DNA of 46,378 nucleotides from Candidatus Sumerlaeia bacterium (GTDB lineage Bacteria > Sumerlaeota > Sumerlaeia > SLMS01 > JAHLLQ01). Location: NCBI GenBank assembly GCA_019634695.1, contig JAHCAW010000030.1, forward strand, positions 1-46,378, given 5' to 3'. Below the pieces are notes generated by a model. It saw only the letters and a program-made list of their open reading frames with translations. It did not search any database and was not told the DNA's origin. Both the position numbers and the translations under genes were made by a program. Positions within the stretch are counted from its first letter, which is position 1, and every line of letters begins with the position of its first letter. Below, piece by piece: positions 9,188-17,438 of this stretch.

Positions 9188-9730
9188 ATGGACCCGCAAC
9201 AGATCTACGCCATCGAGCGGCCGCACCCCAAGCTGCTGACGCTCTACATCCTCCGCTCCCTGGTCCTGCCGCCGTTCTCGTTGCTCGGCCTGCCGGTGCT
9301 CTACTTCCGCTACCACACGCTGCGCTACAAGTTCGACGACGAGGGCATCTCGATGAGCTGGGGGATCCTGTTCCGCCGTCAGGTGAACCTGACCTACCGG
9401 CGCATCCAGGACATCCACCTGACGTCGGGCATCCTGCAGCGCTGGCTGGGGCTGGCGGACATCCACATCCAGACGGCGTCGGGCTCGGCCGCGGCCGAGA
9501 TGACGATCGAGGGGTTGCTGGAGTTCGAGCAGGTGCGCGACTACCTGTACCAGCGCATGCGGGGCACGCAGGAGAGCTCGCGCGGCAGCCGGACCTCGGC
9601 GGGCGCCGTCGCCGCCCCGGTGGCCAGCGAGGCCAGCGGCGAGCTGGTCGCGGTGCTGGGCGAGATTCGCGACGAACTGCGCCTGGCGCGCGCCGCCATC
9701 GAGCAGCGCCCGACCGGCGGGGAGGGCTGA
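9188..9730 (+). CDS. Bacterial PH-domain (bPH2) membrane protein
   Basis: A 180-aa protein with a membrane stretch near residues 22-42 (YILRSLVLPPFSLLGLPVLYF), followed by a bPH2 (DUF304/YdbS-like) domain over about residues 48-120. Its typical pattern is seen: YKFDDEGISMSWGILFRRQVNLTYRRIQDIHL, then a leucine-rich strand and IQTASG. The C-terminal 60 residues are Ala/Glu-rich and probably helical. The start has GGAGA 5 bases upstream. It is the first of three closely spaced genes, and two consecutive bPH2 proteins (as YdbS and YdbT) are a common arrangement. Role unknown; likely a membrane-associated scaffold. Confidence 0.8.
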   Translation: MDPQQIYAIERPHPKLLTLYILRSLVLPPFSLLGLPVLYFRYHTLRYKFDDEGISMSWGILFRRQVNLTYRRIQDIHLTSGILQRWLGLADIHIQTASGSAAAEMTIEGLLEFEQVRDYLYQRMRGTQESSRGSRTSAGAVAAPVASEASGELVAVLGEIRDELRLARAAIEQRPTGGEG

Positions 9731-9734
9731 TCGC

Positions 9735-10514
9735 ATGTACAACCTGCTGCGCAGCGTGGTCCTCAAGGCGCTCAAGGTGCCGCCGGAGCCGAACGATCCG
9801 CTCGGCGCCTCCGGGTCGCTGCTGGTCTTTCGCGCCTCGCCCAACTACTACAAGTATCGGCTGTGGATGTGGGGCATCGGTTGGCTGATCGGCGGACCGA
9901 TCCTCGCCGTGCTGGTGATCGCGATGCTGATCGGGGGCACCGTCATGCTGGCGAACGAGCCGGTGGTCGGCGTGCTGCTGCTGCTGGGATCGGTGCTGCT
10001 GTTCTGCTTCGCGCTCTTCCAGCTTGTTCTGTCGTACACGACGATGCGGCTGGACTACGAAATGCGGTGGTACAAGGTGACGGACCGCAGCCTGCGCATC
10101 CGCGAGGGGGTGTGGCATGTGCGCGAGATGACGATGACGTTCGACAACATCCAGAATATCTCGGTGACGCAGGGGCCGATCCAGCGGATGCTGAAGATCG
10201 CGGACCTGAAGGTGCAGACGGCGGGCGGCGGCGGCATGGTGGAGGGCCAGGCGGGCGCCGAGCAGATGCAGATGTTCAGCATGCACGTGGGCTTCTTCCG
10301 CGGCGTGGACAACGCGCAGGAGATCCTGAAGTTGATGCAGGAGCGGCTGCGGCGCGCGCGGGGTTCGGGCCTGGGCGACACGGACGACGAGCCGGAAGCG
10401 GAAGCGTTGCCCGCGGCGGCGGCCCTGCCAGGCGAGGTGCTGGCGGCGGCGCGCGCGGTGCTCGACGAGGCACGCGCGTTCCGGCATGCCGCACAGCAGA
10501 CGGCAAACTCCTGA
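9735..10514 (+). CDS. Second bPH2-domain membrane protein
   Basis: A 259-aa protein starting 4 bases after the previous stop. Two hydrophobic segments lie near residues 42-66 and 74-100, followed by a bPH2 domain at about 108-200 with RWYKVTDRSLRIREGVWHVREMTMTFDNIQNISV, which parallels the first protein's YRRIQDIHL region. A Gly-rich insertion and an Ala/Glu-rich tail close the protein. The pairing suggests a hetero-oligomeric membrane complex. No enzymatic motif is visible. The family role is not known, so the name is structural only. Confidence 0.8.
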   Translation: MYNLLRSVVLKALKVPPEPNDPLGASGSLLVFRASPNYYKYRLWMWGIGWLIGGPILAVLVIAMLIGGTVMLANEPVVGVLLLLGSVLLFCFALFQLVLSYTTMRLDYEMRWYKVTDRSLRIREGVWHVREMTMTFDNIQNISVTQGPIQRMLKIADLKVQTAGGGGMVEGQAGAEQMQMFSMHVGFFRGVDNAQEILKLMQERLRRARGSGLGDTDDEPEAEALPAAAALPGEVLAAARAVLDEARAFRHAAQQTANS

Positions 10515-10542
10515 GCATCGCGCGGGAAGGCATGGCGGGCGG

Positions 10543-11295
10543 ATGGAATCGGCTCTGGAGCAGTACTACTTCAACATCGGATTTATCCACCGCTGGTCGG
10601 CGCTGTTCGCGAAGCTGGCGCTGGTTTCGATTCTGGCGGCGGTGGTGGCGGGCAACCGCAAGCCGGGCCAGCAGTTCCTGGCGCTGGCGTTCGCGGTGCA
10701 GTTTCTGCTGGCCGGCTGGCTGGCGGTGACGATCAACACGAGCGAGGAGTTCGCGGGCTACGCGGCGCGTGCGGCCCTGCCCGTCGGCATCCTGAGCATC
10801 GTGCTGGCACTGGCGATGGGGCTGACGTTGTTCTATCCCGAGGGGCAGTGGCGCGTGCGGCACGAGCAGGGTTGGCGCACGGGCCTGGGGTGGGCGCTGA
10901 TCGTGCTGGGATTCGTGTATCCATTCCATGGCGACGGCTCGTGGCGGGGGGCGCTGTGGTCGCCCGTCGGGGCGATTCCGCATCCGGGGCTCCTGATCGC
11001 GGGGGCGCTGGCGTGGATTGGAATGCCGGACACGCACCGGCTGGCGGCATGGACGTTGGCGCTGGGGGCGCTGGCGATCGGGGCGATCGACATCGCGGCG
11101 GGCGAGGTGCGGTCGTCGTGGCTGCTGGTCGGGGTTGGCGGCCTGCTGCTGGTGGACCTGGTGCGCTCGACGCTGCGGTCGGGCGGAGTCGTCGAGGACG
11201 ACACGCCGCGGGTGGACCGGCAGAAGCGCGAGCGCGTCCAGCGCGAGGTCCAGGAGAAGACCAAGCCGCAAGGACGCACGTGGAAGCTGAAGTGA
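10543..11295 (+). CDS. Polytopic membrane protein, possibly DUF6064-like
   Basis: A 250-aa protein with about seven hydrophobic segments and a basic cytoplasmic tail (residues about 205-250, rich in Arg/Lys/Glu). The middle part, a short loop VYPFHGDGSW followed by GAIPHPGLLIAGALAW, has the same layout as DUF6064 proteins, where a CPTT motif sits at the corresponding place; here the motif is not conserved, so the assignment is weak. It lies 28 bases after the second PH-domain gene, which suggests the same transcript. ATG 10543 was chosen because the first 19 codons of the longer frame overlap the preceding gene. Function unknown. Confidence 0.6.
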   Translation: MESALEQYYFNIGFIHRWSALFAKLALVSILAAVVAGNRKPGQQFLALAFAVQFLLAGWLAVTINTSEEFAGYAARAALPVGILSIVLALAMGLTLFYPEGQWRVRHEQGWRTGLGWALIVLGFVYPFHGDGSWRGALWSPVGAIPHPGLLIAGALAWIGMPDTHRLAAWTLALGALAIGAIDIAAGEVRSSWLLVGVGGLLLVDLVRSTLRSGGVVEDDTPRVDRQKRERVQREVQEKTKPQGRTWKLK

Positions 11296-11383
11296 TCGCC
11301 GGGCGGGCCAAGCCCCCGGTTGACGCGGTCCGGGCGACCCCGGAGTCTGAAGGCCGATCGGCCCCCGACTCGGGAGACCCCGC

Positions 11384-13279
11384 ATGTACCTGGACCACTT
11401 CGGCTTCAAGCGCGAGCCGTTCAACATCACGCCCGATTCGAGGTTCCTCTACGCCTCGGCCCGTCACAAGGAGGCCATGGCCGCGCTGCTCTATGGCATC
11501 GAGCAGCGCAAGGGGTTCATCGCCCTGACCGGCGAGATCGGCTCCGGCAAGACCACCATCTGCCGCGTGCTGCTCAAGGAACTCGACCGCGACAACATAC
11601 GCCTGGCACTGGTCCTGAACCCGCAGCTCAACGACCTCGAGCTGCTCCAGGCCATCAATGCCGAGTACGGCATCCCGCACGACAGCACCTCCAAGCGCGA
11701 GCTGCTCGACACGCTCAATCGCTTCCTCCTCCAGCAGTTCGAGGCCGGGCACAACTGCGTGCTCGTGATCGACGAAAGCCAGCGCCTCTCCTTCGAGGCC
11801 CTCGAGCAGGTGCGCCTGATTTCGAACCTCGAACTCGAGGACACCAAGCTGATCCAGATCGCCCTCGTCGGCCAGCCCGAACTCGACGACATGCTGCACC
11901 TGCCGCAGCTCGAACAGCTCAACCAGCGCATCATGGTGCGCGCGCACATCGACCCGTTGGGCTTCGACGAGATGGCCGAGTACATCGCGCACCGCATCGC
12001 GGTCGCGGAGCCGGAGAAGCCGGCGCGCTTCCACAAGAAGGCGTTGCGGGCGATCTTCGACTATAGCGGCGGCGTGCCGCGAAAGGTGAACGTGGTGTGC
12101 GACCGGGCGCTGCTGGTCGCGTTCGTTTCGGGCGCGTTCGAGGTATCGGGCGAGCATGCGCGCACGGCGATCGAGGAGGTGCGGGGCCGGCGCCCCGGCC
12201 GCAAACGCCCGCACACAATCGAGTCAGAAACTCCTGCGCCTGTCGAATCGGCCGAGGACCGTGCCGAACCCGAACTGCAACGCGGCGGCGCGGGAATGCT
12301 GGTGCCGGCGCTGCTGGTGCTGGCGGTGTTGGTGATCGCGGGCGTCTCGCTCTGGAAGTCCGGGCAGGGAACGGCGGACACGCCGCGCACCGTGGCGCAG
12401 GCAACGCCAACACCCATGCCAACCGCCATGCCCACGCCGAGCCCGAGTCCGGCACCAACTCCCACTCCAACGCCGGCTCCGACGATGCCCTCTCCCCCGC
12501 CGACGCCCACGCCAACACCCGTCGTTGCCACTCCTACAGCGACACCGGCGCCCACGGCAACGCCGGCGCCGACTCCAACACCTGTCGTCGCCGAAGCCAC
12601 ACCGGTGCCCACGCCGGCACCGGCGCCCGAGGCGGAGTGGAGCTATGACGTTCACGGCGTGATGCGGGTGCGGCGGGCCGACGTCGCCTATCCCGCGGCG
12701 GTGCTGACATGGCTGGCGCTGACGCGCGAGCAACGCCTGGACGACGCGGACCTCGCGGTGCTGCGGGCGCTCGATCCGGCCGAGGCCGCCAAGCAGCGTC
12801 TGGCAACCGGCGCGCCGCCGCTCTTTCTGGTCGAGGCCACCGCGCCGCCGGCGCTCGATGTGCTCCGCCCGGCGATGCTGCCGGCCCTGCTGCAAATGGA
12901 TCGCGACGCGCCAACGGTCGCGCCGTGGACAGTCCTGCTGCGCCGCGCGGACGCCTCCGGGCGGGCCGTGCTGGCGGATCCCGTGCGCGGCATCGTGCAG
13001 GTCGCCGAAGAGGAACTCGAGAATCACCTGGCCGGCATCCTGATTCCCTATTCGGACGCGGGGTCGGTGACCGGTCTGAAGCCCCGCGACCAAGGCGAAC
13101 GCGTCGTCGCCTTGCAGCGGGCACTCCACATGGTTGGGGTTTACTTCGACGAACCGACCGGCGTATTCGACCGCCAGACCGAGGAGGCCGTGCAGCAGTT
13201 GCGGCGCGAGCATGACCTGCCCGGAGCGAACACGATCGATCCCCTGCTGGCCACCCTGCTGCTGGCCGAGTCCCGATGA
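11384..13279 (+). CDS. gspA: GspA (ExeA-like) AAA ATPase with peptidoglycan-binding domain
   Basis: A 631-aa inner-membrane protein. Residues 1-270 are an ExeA/MshM-type AAA+ ATPase with Walker A GEIGSGKTT (50-58) and Walker B VLVIDES (126-132). A membrane span lies at about 304-324, followed by a long Pro/Thr linker (339-416). A C39-peptidase-like region without an obvious active site covers about 420-565, and a PG_binding_1 domain covers 566-630 (RDQGERVVALQRALHMVG). In T2SS systems GspA works with GspB to pass or remodel peptidoglycan so the secretin can assemble. The stop overlaps the gspB start by 4 bases. It lies about 5 kb from the main gsp operon, separated by the M23 peptidase, the DUF488 pair and the EF-hand gene. 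Confidence 0.88.
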   Translation: MYLDHFGFKREPFNITPDSRFLYASARHKEAMAALLYGIEQRKGFIALTGEIGSGKTTICRVLLKELDRDNIRLALVLNPQLNDLELLQAINAEYGIPHDSTSKRELLDTLNRFLLQQFEAGHNCVLVIDESQRLSFEALEQVRLISNLELEDTKLIQIALVGQPELDDMLHLPQLEQLNQRIMVRAHIDPLGFDEMAEYIAHRIAVAEPEKPARFHKKALRAIFDYSGGVPRKVNVVCDRALLVAFVSGAFEVSGEHARTAIEEVRGRRPGRKRPHTIESETPAPVESAEDRAEPELQRGGAGMLVPALLVLAVLVIAGVSLWKSGQGTADTPRTVAQATPTPMPTAMPTPSPSPAPTPTPTPAPTMPSPPPTPTPTPVVATPTATPAPTATPAPTPTPVVAEATPVPTPAPAPEAEWSYDVHGVMRVRRADVAYPAAVLTWLALTREQRLDDADLAVLRALDPAEAAKQRLATGAPPLFLVEATAPPALDVLRPAMLPALLQMDRDAPTVAPWTVLLRRADASGRAVLADPVRGIVQVAEEELENHLAGILIPYSDAGSVTGLKPRDQGERVVALQRALHMVGVYFDEPTGVFDRQTEEAVQQLRREHDLPGANTIDPLLATLLLAESR

Positions 13280-13914
13280 GTACGATTCTCGAAGCGCTCG
13301 AACGCGCCAAGAACGCCCGACAGAACGCCGGCGCGCCGACGGCCAAACCGTCCGAGCGCGAGCAGCAGTTGATCGACGAGGCCGAGCGGCATCGCCGGCG
13401 CCTGCGTGTGGCCGCACTGGTGGCGGCGTTTGCGCTGGTGCTGCTTCTGCTCGTGGCCGGGGCCTTCGCGGCGCTCTATGTCACGCAACGCCCGACTGCC
13501 CCGCCGATGCAATTGGCCGCCGCGCAGGCCACTCCAGAACCCACACCGGCACCAACCGCCACGCCACTGCCGACGCCCGAGCCGCCGCCCGCCACGCCGG
13601 CTCCAACGCCAACGCCAACCACGGCCCCCACGCCGACGGCCACGCCCACACCGTCGCCGACGCCGCGCCCCAGCCCCACACCGAACCCGCGACTGTTCAT
13701 CACGGGACAGGTCATCTACCCGGCCGACCTCGGCGTGAAGGTGGACGGTGTCGTCGCCGACGGTTCGAGTTCGACCATCGTGATCGACGGCAACCTGGTG
13801 GACATCGGCCGCAAGTACGGCCGCATCCGCCCGTTGAGCGTCAAGGGCCCCATGATCGAGGCCGAAGTGGACCAGGCCGGCGGGCCCGTGTCGGTGTTTA
13901 TTCGCTACAAGTAG
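13276..13914 (+). CDS. gspB: GspB-like T2SS assembly protein
   Basis: A 212-aa bitopic inner-membrane protein. The start MSTILEALERAKNAR is the conserved GspB N-terminus. A membrane span lies at 45-69, a Pro/Thr-rich linker at 84-138, and a compact periplasmic domain at 139-212 (FITGQVIYPADLGVKVDG) matches the GspB C-terminal domain. It partners GspA in placing the secretin through the cell wall. The linker resembles that of GspA in composition, so both could span similar periplasmic distances. It starts inside the gspA stop codon (ATGA), which suggests translational coupling. Confidence 0.85.
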   Translation: MSTILEALERAKNARQNAGAPTAKPSEREQQLIDEAERHRRRLRVAALVAAFALVLLLLVAGAFAALYVTQRPTAPPMQLAAAQATPEPTPAPTATPLPTPEPPPATPAPTPTPTTAPTPTATPTPSPTPRPSPTPNPRLFITGQVIYPADLGVKVDGVVADGSSSTIVIDGNLVDIGRKYGRIRPLSVKGPMIEAEVDQAGGPVSVFIRYK

Positions 13915-13981
13915 ACAATGGTATTACGCAGGGTCGGCACGGACTCCAGTGGACAATGGGGCGTGTGCGGTGGGGCTGGAA

Positions 13982-13999
13982 GGCGAATCTTGCGTCGCC
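13982..13999. terminator. Small hairpin between convergent gspB and M23 peptidase
   Basis: GGCGA and TCGCC pair around an 8-base loop in the 86-bp gap between the two convergent stops. Short and without T-runs; a weak candidate bidirectional terminator. Confidence 0.25.
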
Positions 14000-14000
14000 A

Positions 14001-15323
14001 TTATCGAATGAGCCACGCGCCCGGTTTCGATGCCGGGGGATCCGTTGCGGTGTCGATCAGGGTGACGGCCAGGGCGTCCTGCCCGGCGAATCCCGCCACC
14101 GACGCCCGCAGGACGATGACGTCGCCCTGGCCGACGGGCCGGCCCGCCAGCGTGCCGGAGACCGTGACGGGCAGCGATTCCCCGGCAGACAGGGTGGCCT
14201 GCGAGGGCTGGACGCTGAGCGTGATGGCCTGGGCGCTGGCCGCGCCGAAGGTCAGCTCGCGCGCCACGGTGTCGCGGTTCGTCGCGTCGTAGACGAAGGA
14301 GAACGAGGCGGTCGGCGTCAGCGTGGTCGCGTCGGTGCGGGCGCGCAGGAAGGCGGGATTCGCCGCGAGCGCAAGAGCCGCCGTGGACTTCAACCCCGCG
14401 GCGTCCAGCACGTCGGCCTCGCCGGTGGAAATTGTGGTACTCAGATTCCAGACGAGCCACTGGTAGTCGGAGGTCTGGAAGGTGGAGTTGAATCGGCCGG
14501 GCAGGTATGCAAACGGCATTTGATGATTTTGGGCGAAGTAGAGGGGATTGTCCAGGGCCGCGGCGTTGTTGGACGGGGCGAGCGCGTTGAGGCTGTCGAT
14601 GTGCGCGGTGCGCGTGGCGCCGCCCCATCGGAGCACCGCGCCGCCGAAGTCGATCTCGGTGCGTGGGAAGCTCCAGCCCAGCAGCAGCATGCGGCCGTAC
14701 CGGCCGTCGTCGCCGGCGGCGAGCAGCGTCGGCGGCGGCGGCGGAGCGTTCGCGATGCCCATGAAACCGTAGGGATTCTTGCAGCACACTTGCAGCAGGC
14801 AGCCGTGGCGGACCTCCCAGTGCAGGTGGGGATAGGTGGCAGTGCCCTGGCCGCTGAGCGCGATCGGGTCGCCCCGCAACACCTCCTGCCCCGCCCCGAC
14901 AATCTGCTCCTCCTGCACATGCAGGTAGAGCGAATAGACGTAGGGTTCGGCCGACGTGTGGCGAAGCTGCACGACGGGATCGGTGAAGCCCGCATGCCGT
15001 CCGGCGAAGACGACGACGGCGTCGGCGGGGGCACGCAGCGTCGTGCCGATGGGCAGCGTCAGGTCGACGCCGCGATGCCAGTCGTAGCGCGCGCCTTGAC
15101 TGCCGAGCTGTCGGGGGCCGAAGGGGCTATTGAGCACCGGTGTCGAGGTAATGGGCCAGTCGAACGAGACCTCGCTGGCGGGCAGAGCGAAGGAGGAGGG
15201 CACGGGCTCGACGAGCGGCAGGGCACTGAAATCGACACCGGTATCCGGACAGTCCAGCGGAGCGACCGCCGCGGCCAGAACCGGCAGCGCCGCCAGCAGC
15301 AAGCCCGTCGTCACGCGCCCCAT
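14001..15323 (-). CDS. Secreted M23 (LytM-type) metallopeptidase
   Basis: A 440-aa exported protein with a signal peptide at about residues 1-21 (GLLLAALPVLAAAVA). The M23 domain covers about 60-175. Zinc ligands are His83 and Asp87 (HRGVD) and His168 in HLHWEV; His166 and His135 (LYLHV) are also conserved positions. This is the full catalytic set, so an active peptidoglycan endopeptidase is likely, unlike degenerate EnvC-type relatives. Residues about 190-440 are a long region ending in an Ig-like strand pattern (VSGTLAGRPVGQGDVIVLRASVAG). Start ATG 15323 begins the signal peptide. It sits between gspAB and the rest of the T2SS cluster, which fits either a substrate or a wall-remodelling helper, but nothing proves a link. 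Confidence 0.85.
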   Translation of the reverse strand: MGRVTTGLLLAALPVLAAAVAPLDCPDTGVDFSALPLVEPVPSSFALPASEVSFDWPITSTPVLNSPFGPRQLGSQGARYDWHRGVDLTLPIGTTLRAPADAVVVFAGRHAGFTDPVVQLRHTSAEPYVYSLYLHVQEEQIVGAGQEVLRGDPIALSGQGTATYPHLHWEVRHGCLLQVCCKNPYGFMGIANAPPPPPTLLAAGDDGRYGRMLLLGWSFPRTEIDFGGAVLRWGGATRTAHIDSLNALAPSNNAAALDNPLYFAQNHQMPFAYLPGRFNSTFQTSDYQWLVWNLSTTISTGEADVLDAAGLKSTAALALAANPAFLRARTDATTLTPTASFSFVYDATNRDTVARELTFGAASAQAITLSVQPSQATLSAGESLPVTVSGTLAGRPVGQGDVIVLRASVAGFAGQDALAVTLIDTATDPPASKPGAWLIR

Positions 15324-15422
15324 GGCAACCCCGGCGTCCCAATCAAAGTCGTCCGAAAGCGGAGCTTCCGGAATTGTGCGGATTGTGGCGGGAAGGCGGG
15401 TTCGGCTGCCAAGCAGAAAGGA

Positions 15423-15453
15423 CGGGAATGCCGGCATCCTGCCCGCATGGGCG
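15423..15453. repeat. REP-like palindromic element
   Basis: The palindrome TGCCGGCA inside CGGGAATGCCGGCATCCTG is followed by a GCCC-GCAT-GGGC hairpin, upstream of the M23 gene. From memory, similar 'GGCAGGATGCCGGC' intergenic elements are frequent in planctomycete- and verrucomicrobia-type genomes. Only one copy is seen here. Confidence 0.4.
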
Positions 15454-15541
15454 TGCGAGCGGGGCGCTGGCGTTCTTTTCAAGCCCCAAGCAAAGAGTAA
15501 GTGCTCCCCTGACACCAGAATCCGCCCGTGGACCGGCTTCG

Positions 15542-16357
15542 TCAGAACAGTTCGATCTGCCCTCCGGGAATCCGGGGAGGCCAGAAGACGCCGAGAACCA
15601 ACCAAGTGTTGTACGGGAAGCGCGTTCCCATGAAGAATCGCGTGTCGCGCTCCGGGGAGCACAGTTGATTCAGGTACTTGGCGCGAACGCTTTGCGCCGC
15701 CTTCTCTTCCGAACCGAGCCGCTCGACTTCCTTGAGGAACAGCACCCCCAGCTCCCAATCTTCGATCATCGCCGTGTGCGGTTTGTCTCCGGTGTCCTCG
15801 CAGCGAAAGAGATAATGAAACGAATAGGGGAGCTTCCGGAGCATCTTCGGCTGCCCGTCGAACAGGTCCAGCCTCTCGAAGACGGCCTGCCACTCCGGCT
15901 TCCATTCGGGGTCTGCCGGTCGAACATCAATGTCGAGCACCTCGGTTGGGCGGACGATCCCCAGGGAGGTCCTGTCGCGATCGTAGAGCTGCTTGAGTTG
16001 GGCAATGGTGTGATGCGGCATCGGGTCAATGACCTCCCGCCGTGGCGTCCATACGTCGCGTTGCCCCGCTCCGATCGGCTCTCCGAGGATTCGGATGGAA
16101 TCCAGGTCGGGGCGACGACTCTCCGGCCGCGGATCGTTTGCTGCGCCCCGGTCCGAGAGAGCCACTTCGATCCATTGCCACTTGCGAAATCGTTGATCGG
16201 GTGGGCGATAGCGGTAGTCGATGGGATAGAGCCTTACCCATTTGCCATCCTCGGAGATTCCGGCCGTGCACAGCAGTTCCTTGTAGTCCTGGGAAGGGTG
16301 GGGATAGGTCATGACAACAATCAGGACGCGGATGGTCGAGAAGTCCGGCATCGGCAT
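15542..16357 (-). CDS. Unnamed conserved protein paired with DUF488 gene
   Basis: A 271-aa soluble protein with no signal peptide or membrane span. Its N-terminal part reads VLIVVMTYPHPSQDYKELLC, TAGISEDGKWVRLYPIDYR and RKWQWIEVAL, followed by RPESRRPD. I recognise this as a recurring, unnamed family, often annotated hypothetical, that I recall seeing beside DUF488 genes. No catalytic motif is obvious. The alternating strands and the conserved WVRLYPIDYR and WIEV blocks suggest a beta-rich fold. Start ATG 16357 was chosen for GGGTGAAG upstream and its 8-bp distance from the DUF488 stop; ATG 16351 is an alternative. Codon usage is more A/T-rich than in the flanking genes, consistent with recent transfer. 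It is likely co-transcribed with, and acts with, the DUF488 protein. Confidence 0.7.
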   Translation of the reverse strand: MPMPDFSTIRVLIVVMTYPHPSQDYKELLCTAGISEDGKWVRLYPIDYRYRPPDQRFRKWQWIEVALSDRGAANDPRPESRRPDLDSIRILGEPIGAGQRDVWTPRREVIDPMPHHTIAQLKQLYDRDRTSLGIVRPTEVLDIDVRPADPEWKPEWQAVFERLDLFDGQPKMLRKLPYSFHYLFRCEDTGDKPHTAMIEDWELGVLFLKEVERLGSEEKAAQSVRAKYLNQLCSPERDTRFFMGTRFPYNTWLVLGVFWPPRIPGGQIELF

Positions 16358-16365
16358 GGCATGCT

Positions 16366-17238
16366 TCACCCACGAAGATGGATGACCGGCAATCCCGTGC
16401 GCTTCGTCAAGGCCTGCGCCAGACGGGTGCGGTGGCATTCGCAGGGCTCGGTCTCCATGCAGACCAGCACGCCGGGCGCCTCCTCCAGGAGCCGTGCGAC
16501 ACGGTCGATGGAGTCCTGATGTTCGGCGAGGGTTGTCCGCTCGTAGAGGTCGAACAGGCTGTCCCGGTCCTCCTGACTATCGAGATTGCGGCGGAGGGAG
16601 GAGTCGATACCGAGTTCGGGAAAGTGAAAATACTCAATGCTCAGGTGGCCGCAGAGCCTCGACAGGCTGCTCTTGTGAAACCCGTAGCGACGCGCGATCG
16701 GATTGTTTCGGACATCGATGAGCCGTCGCATTCCGGATTGCACCAGTAAGTCCAGAAAGTCGTCGGCTGAGAGAGACTGATAGCCCGCCGTGTAGATCGC
16801 GGGAGGCGCCACGGGCAGGGTGGCAAGTCGGCGGATTTCGCTGCGCACCGTGTAGGCAGGAAACCGCGAGTAGACATGGTCGAGCACCCCGTCGGCATCC
16901 GGGCAGTCGCCGAAGGCGGCAACGATGTGCTGCACGTCGCGAACAACTTCGAAGTCGAGCGCGTCGATCATGCGGTCGGGAGCCGCTGGCCCGATGGCCC
17001 AGTGGTTGCCGTCCGTCTCCACCGTGAGCGCGCGTTCCGTCAGGTCACCCATCTCCCGCTGCAGACAGAATGAGAAGGGGCCGTACTTGTAGGGGACGAA
17101 GCCGTAGAATGCGCTCCCCCCGAAGGAGGGCGAGTCGTGGCGAAGCAGAAAGGCCCACTTCATGAGCTCAAGCCGGCCGACAGCCCGCCCCGCCTCCTGC
17201 AGGAGCGCCAAGACCACCTTCTGTCGATTGAAGATCAT
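16366..17238 (-). CDS. DUF488 protein with N-terminal antitoxin-like (SocA/Panacea-like) domain
   Basis: A 290-aa protein with two parts. Residues 1-130 (RQKVVLALL, ELMKWAFLL, FYGFVPYKYGPFS) have the helix-helix-'YGP' layout of SocA/DUF4065 (Panacea-like) antitoxin or winged-helix domains; this is a pattern-level judgement. Residues 147-290 are a DUF488 domain: IYTAGYQSLSADDF, RLIDVRNNPIARRYGF, FHFPELGI and the terminal CMETEPCECHR with Cys260, Cys266, Cys268 and His269. DUF488 proteins have no proven biochemistry, but the Cys/His motif looks catalytic or metal-binding. ATG 17238 is the first start giving the conserved N-terminus; the longer frame is antisense to gspE and the EF-hand gene. 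The pair with the 271-aa protein and the lower GC suggest an accessory, possibly defence or toxin-antitoxin, module. Confidence 0.75.
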   Translation of the reverse strand: MIFNRQKVVLALLQEAGRAVGRLELMKWAFLLRHDSPSFGGSAFYGFVPYKYGPFSFCLQREMGDLTERALTVETDGNHWAIGPAAPDRMIDALDFEVVRDVQHIVAAFGDCPDADGVLDHVYSRFPAYTVRSEIRRLATLPVAPPAIYTAGYQSLSADDFLDLLVQSGMRRLIDVRNNPIARRYGFHKSSLSRLCGHLSIEYFHFPELGIDSSLRRNLDSQEDRDSLFDLYERTTLAEHQDSIDRVARLLEEAPGVLVCMETEPCECHRTRLAQALTKRTGLPVIHLRG

Positions 17239-17347
17239 CTGGTGTCGAGACCCTCGCGAAACGGTGCCATCAATCCGTCGAACATCTTGGGGCGGCCGAG
17301 GCCGGGATGTCCAGCCGCAAGAGGTCCGGAAACGCGAGCAAGCGACC

Positions 17348-17367
17348 ACTTGCGCAATACTTGCGCA
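17348..17367. promoter_or_regulatory. Candidate activator-binding dyad (TGCGCA-N5-TGCGCA)
   Basis: ACTTGCGCA occurs twice with an 11-bp period. Each contains the palindrome TGCGCA, so the core is a 17-bp dyad like NtrC-family sites in length. It lies about 70-90 bp upstream of the -24/-12-like element, in the gap between the divergent DUF488 and EF-hand genes. Confidence 0.45.
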
Positions 17368-17438
17368 GGCCCATCGGCGCGAAGACCGGATTCTGCGCAC
17401 ACGGCGGGTCAAATCCAGTGCTTTCAGCGCTTCAGGGC

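Noticed and set aside
12400..12640. Pro/Thr-coding tracts in gspA and gspB as CRISPR or tandem repeats
   Set aside because: Irregular codon-level low complexity without constant units or spacers; they encode flexible linkers.
13134..15500. 788-codon plus-strand open frame across gspA, gspB and the M23 gene
   Set aside because: Shadow of three real genes; low-complexity translation.
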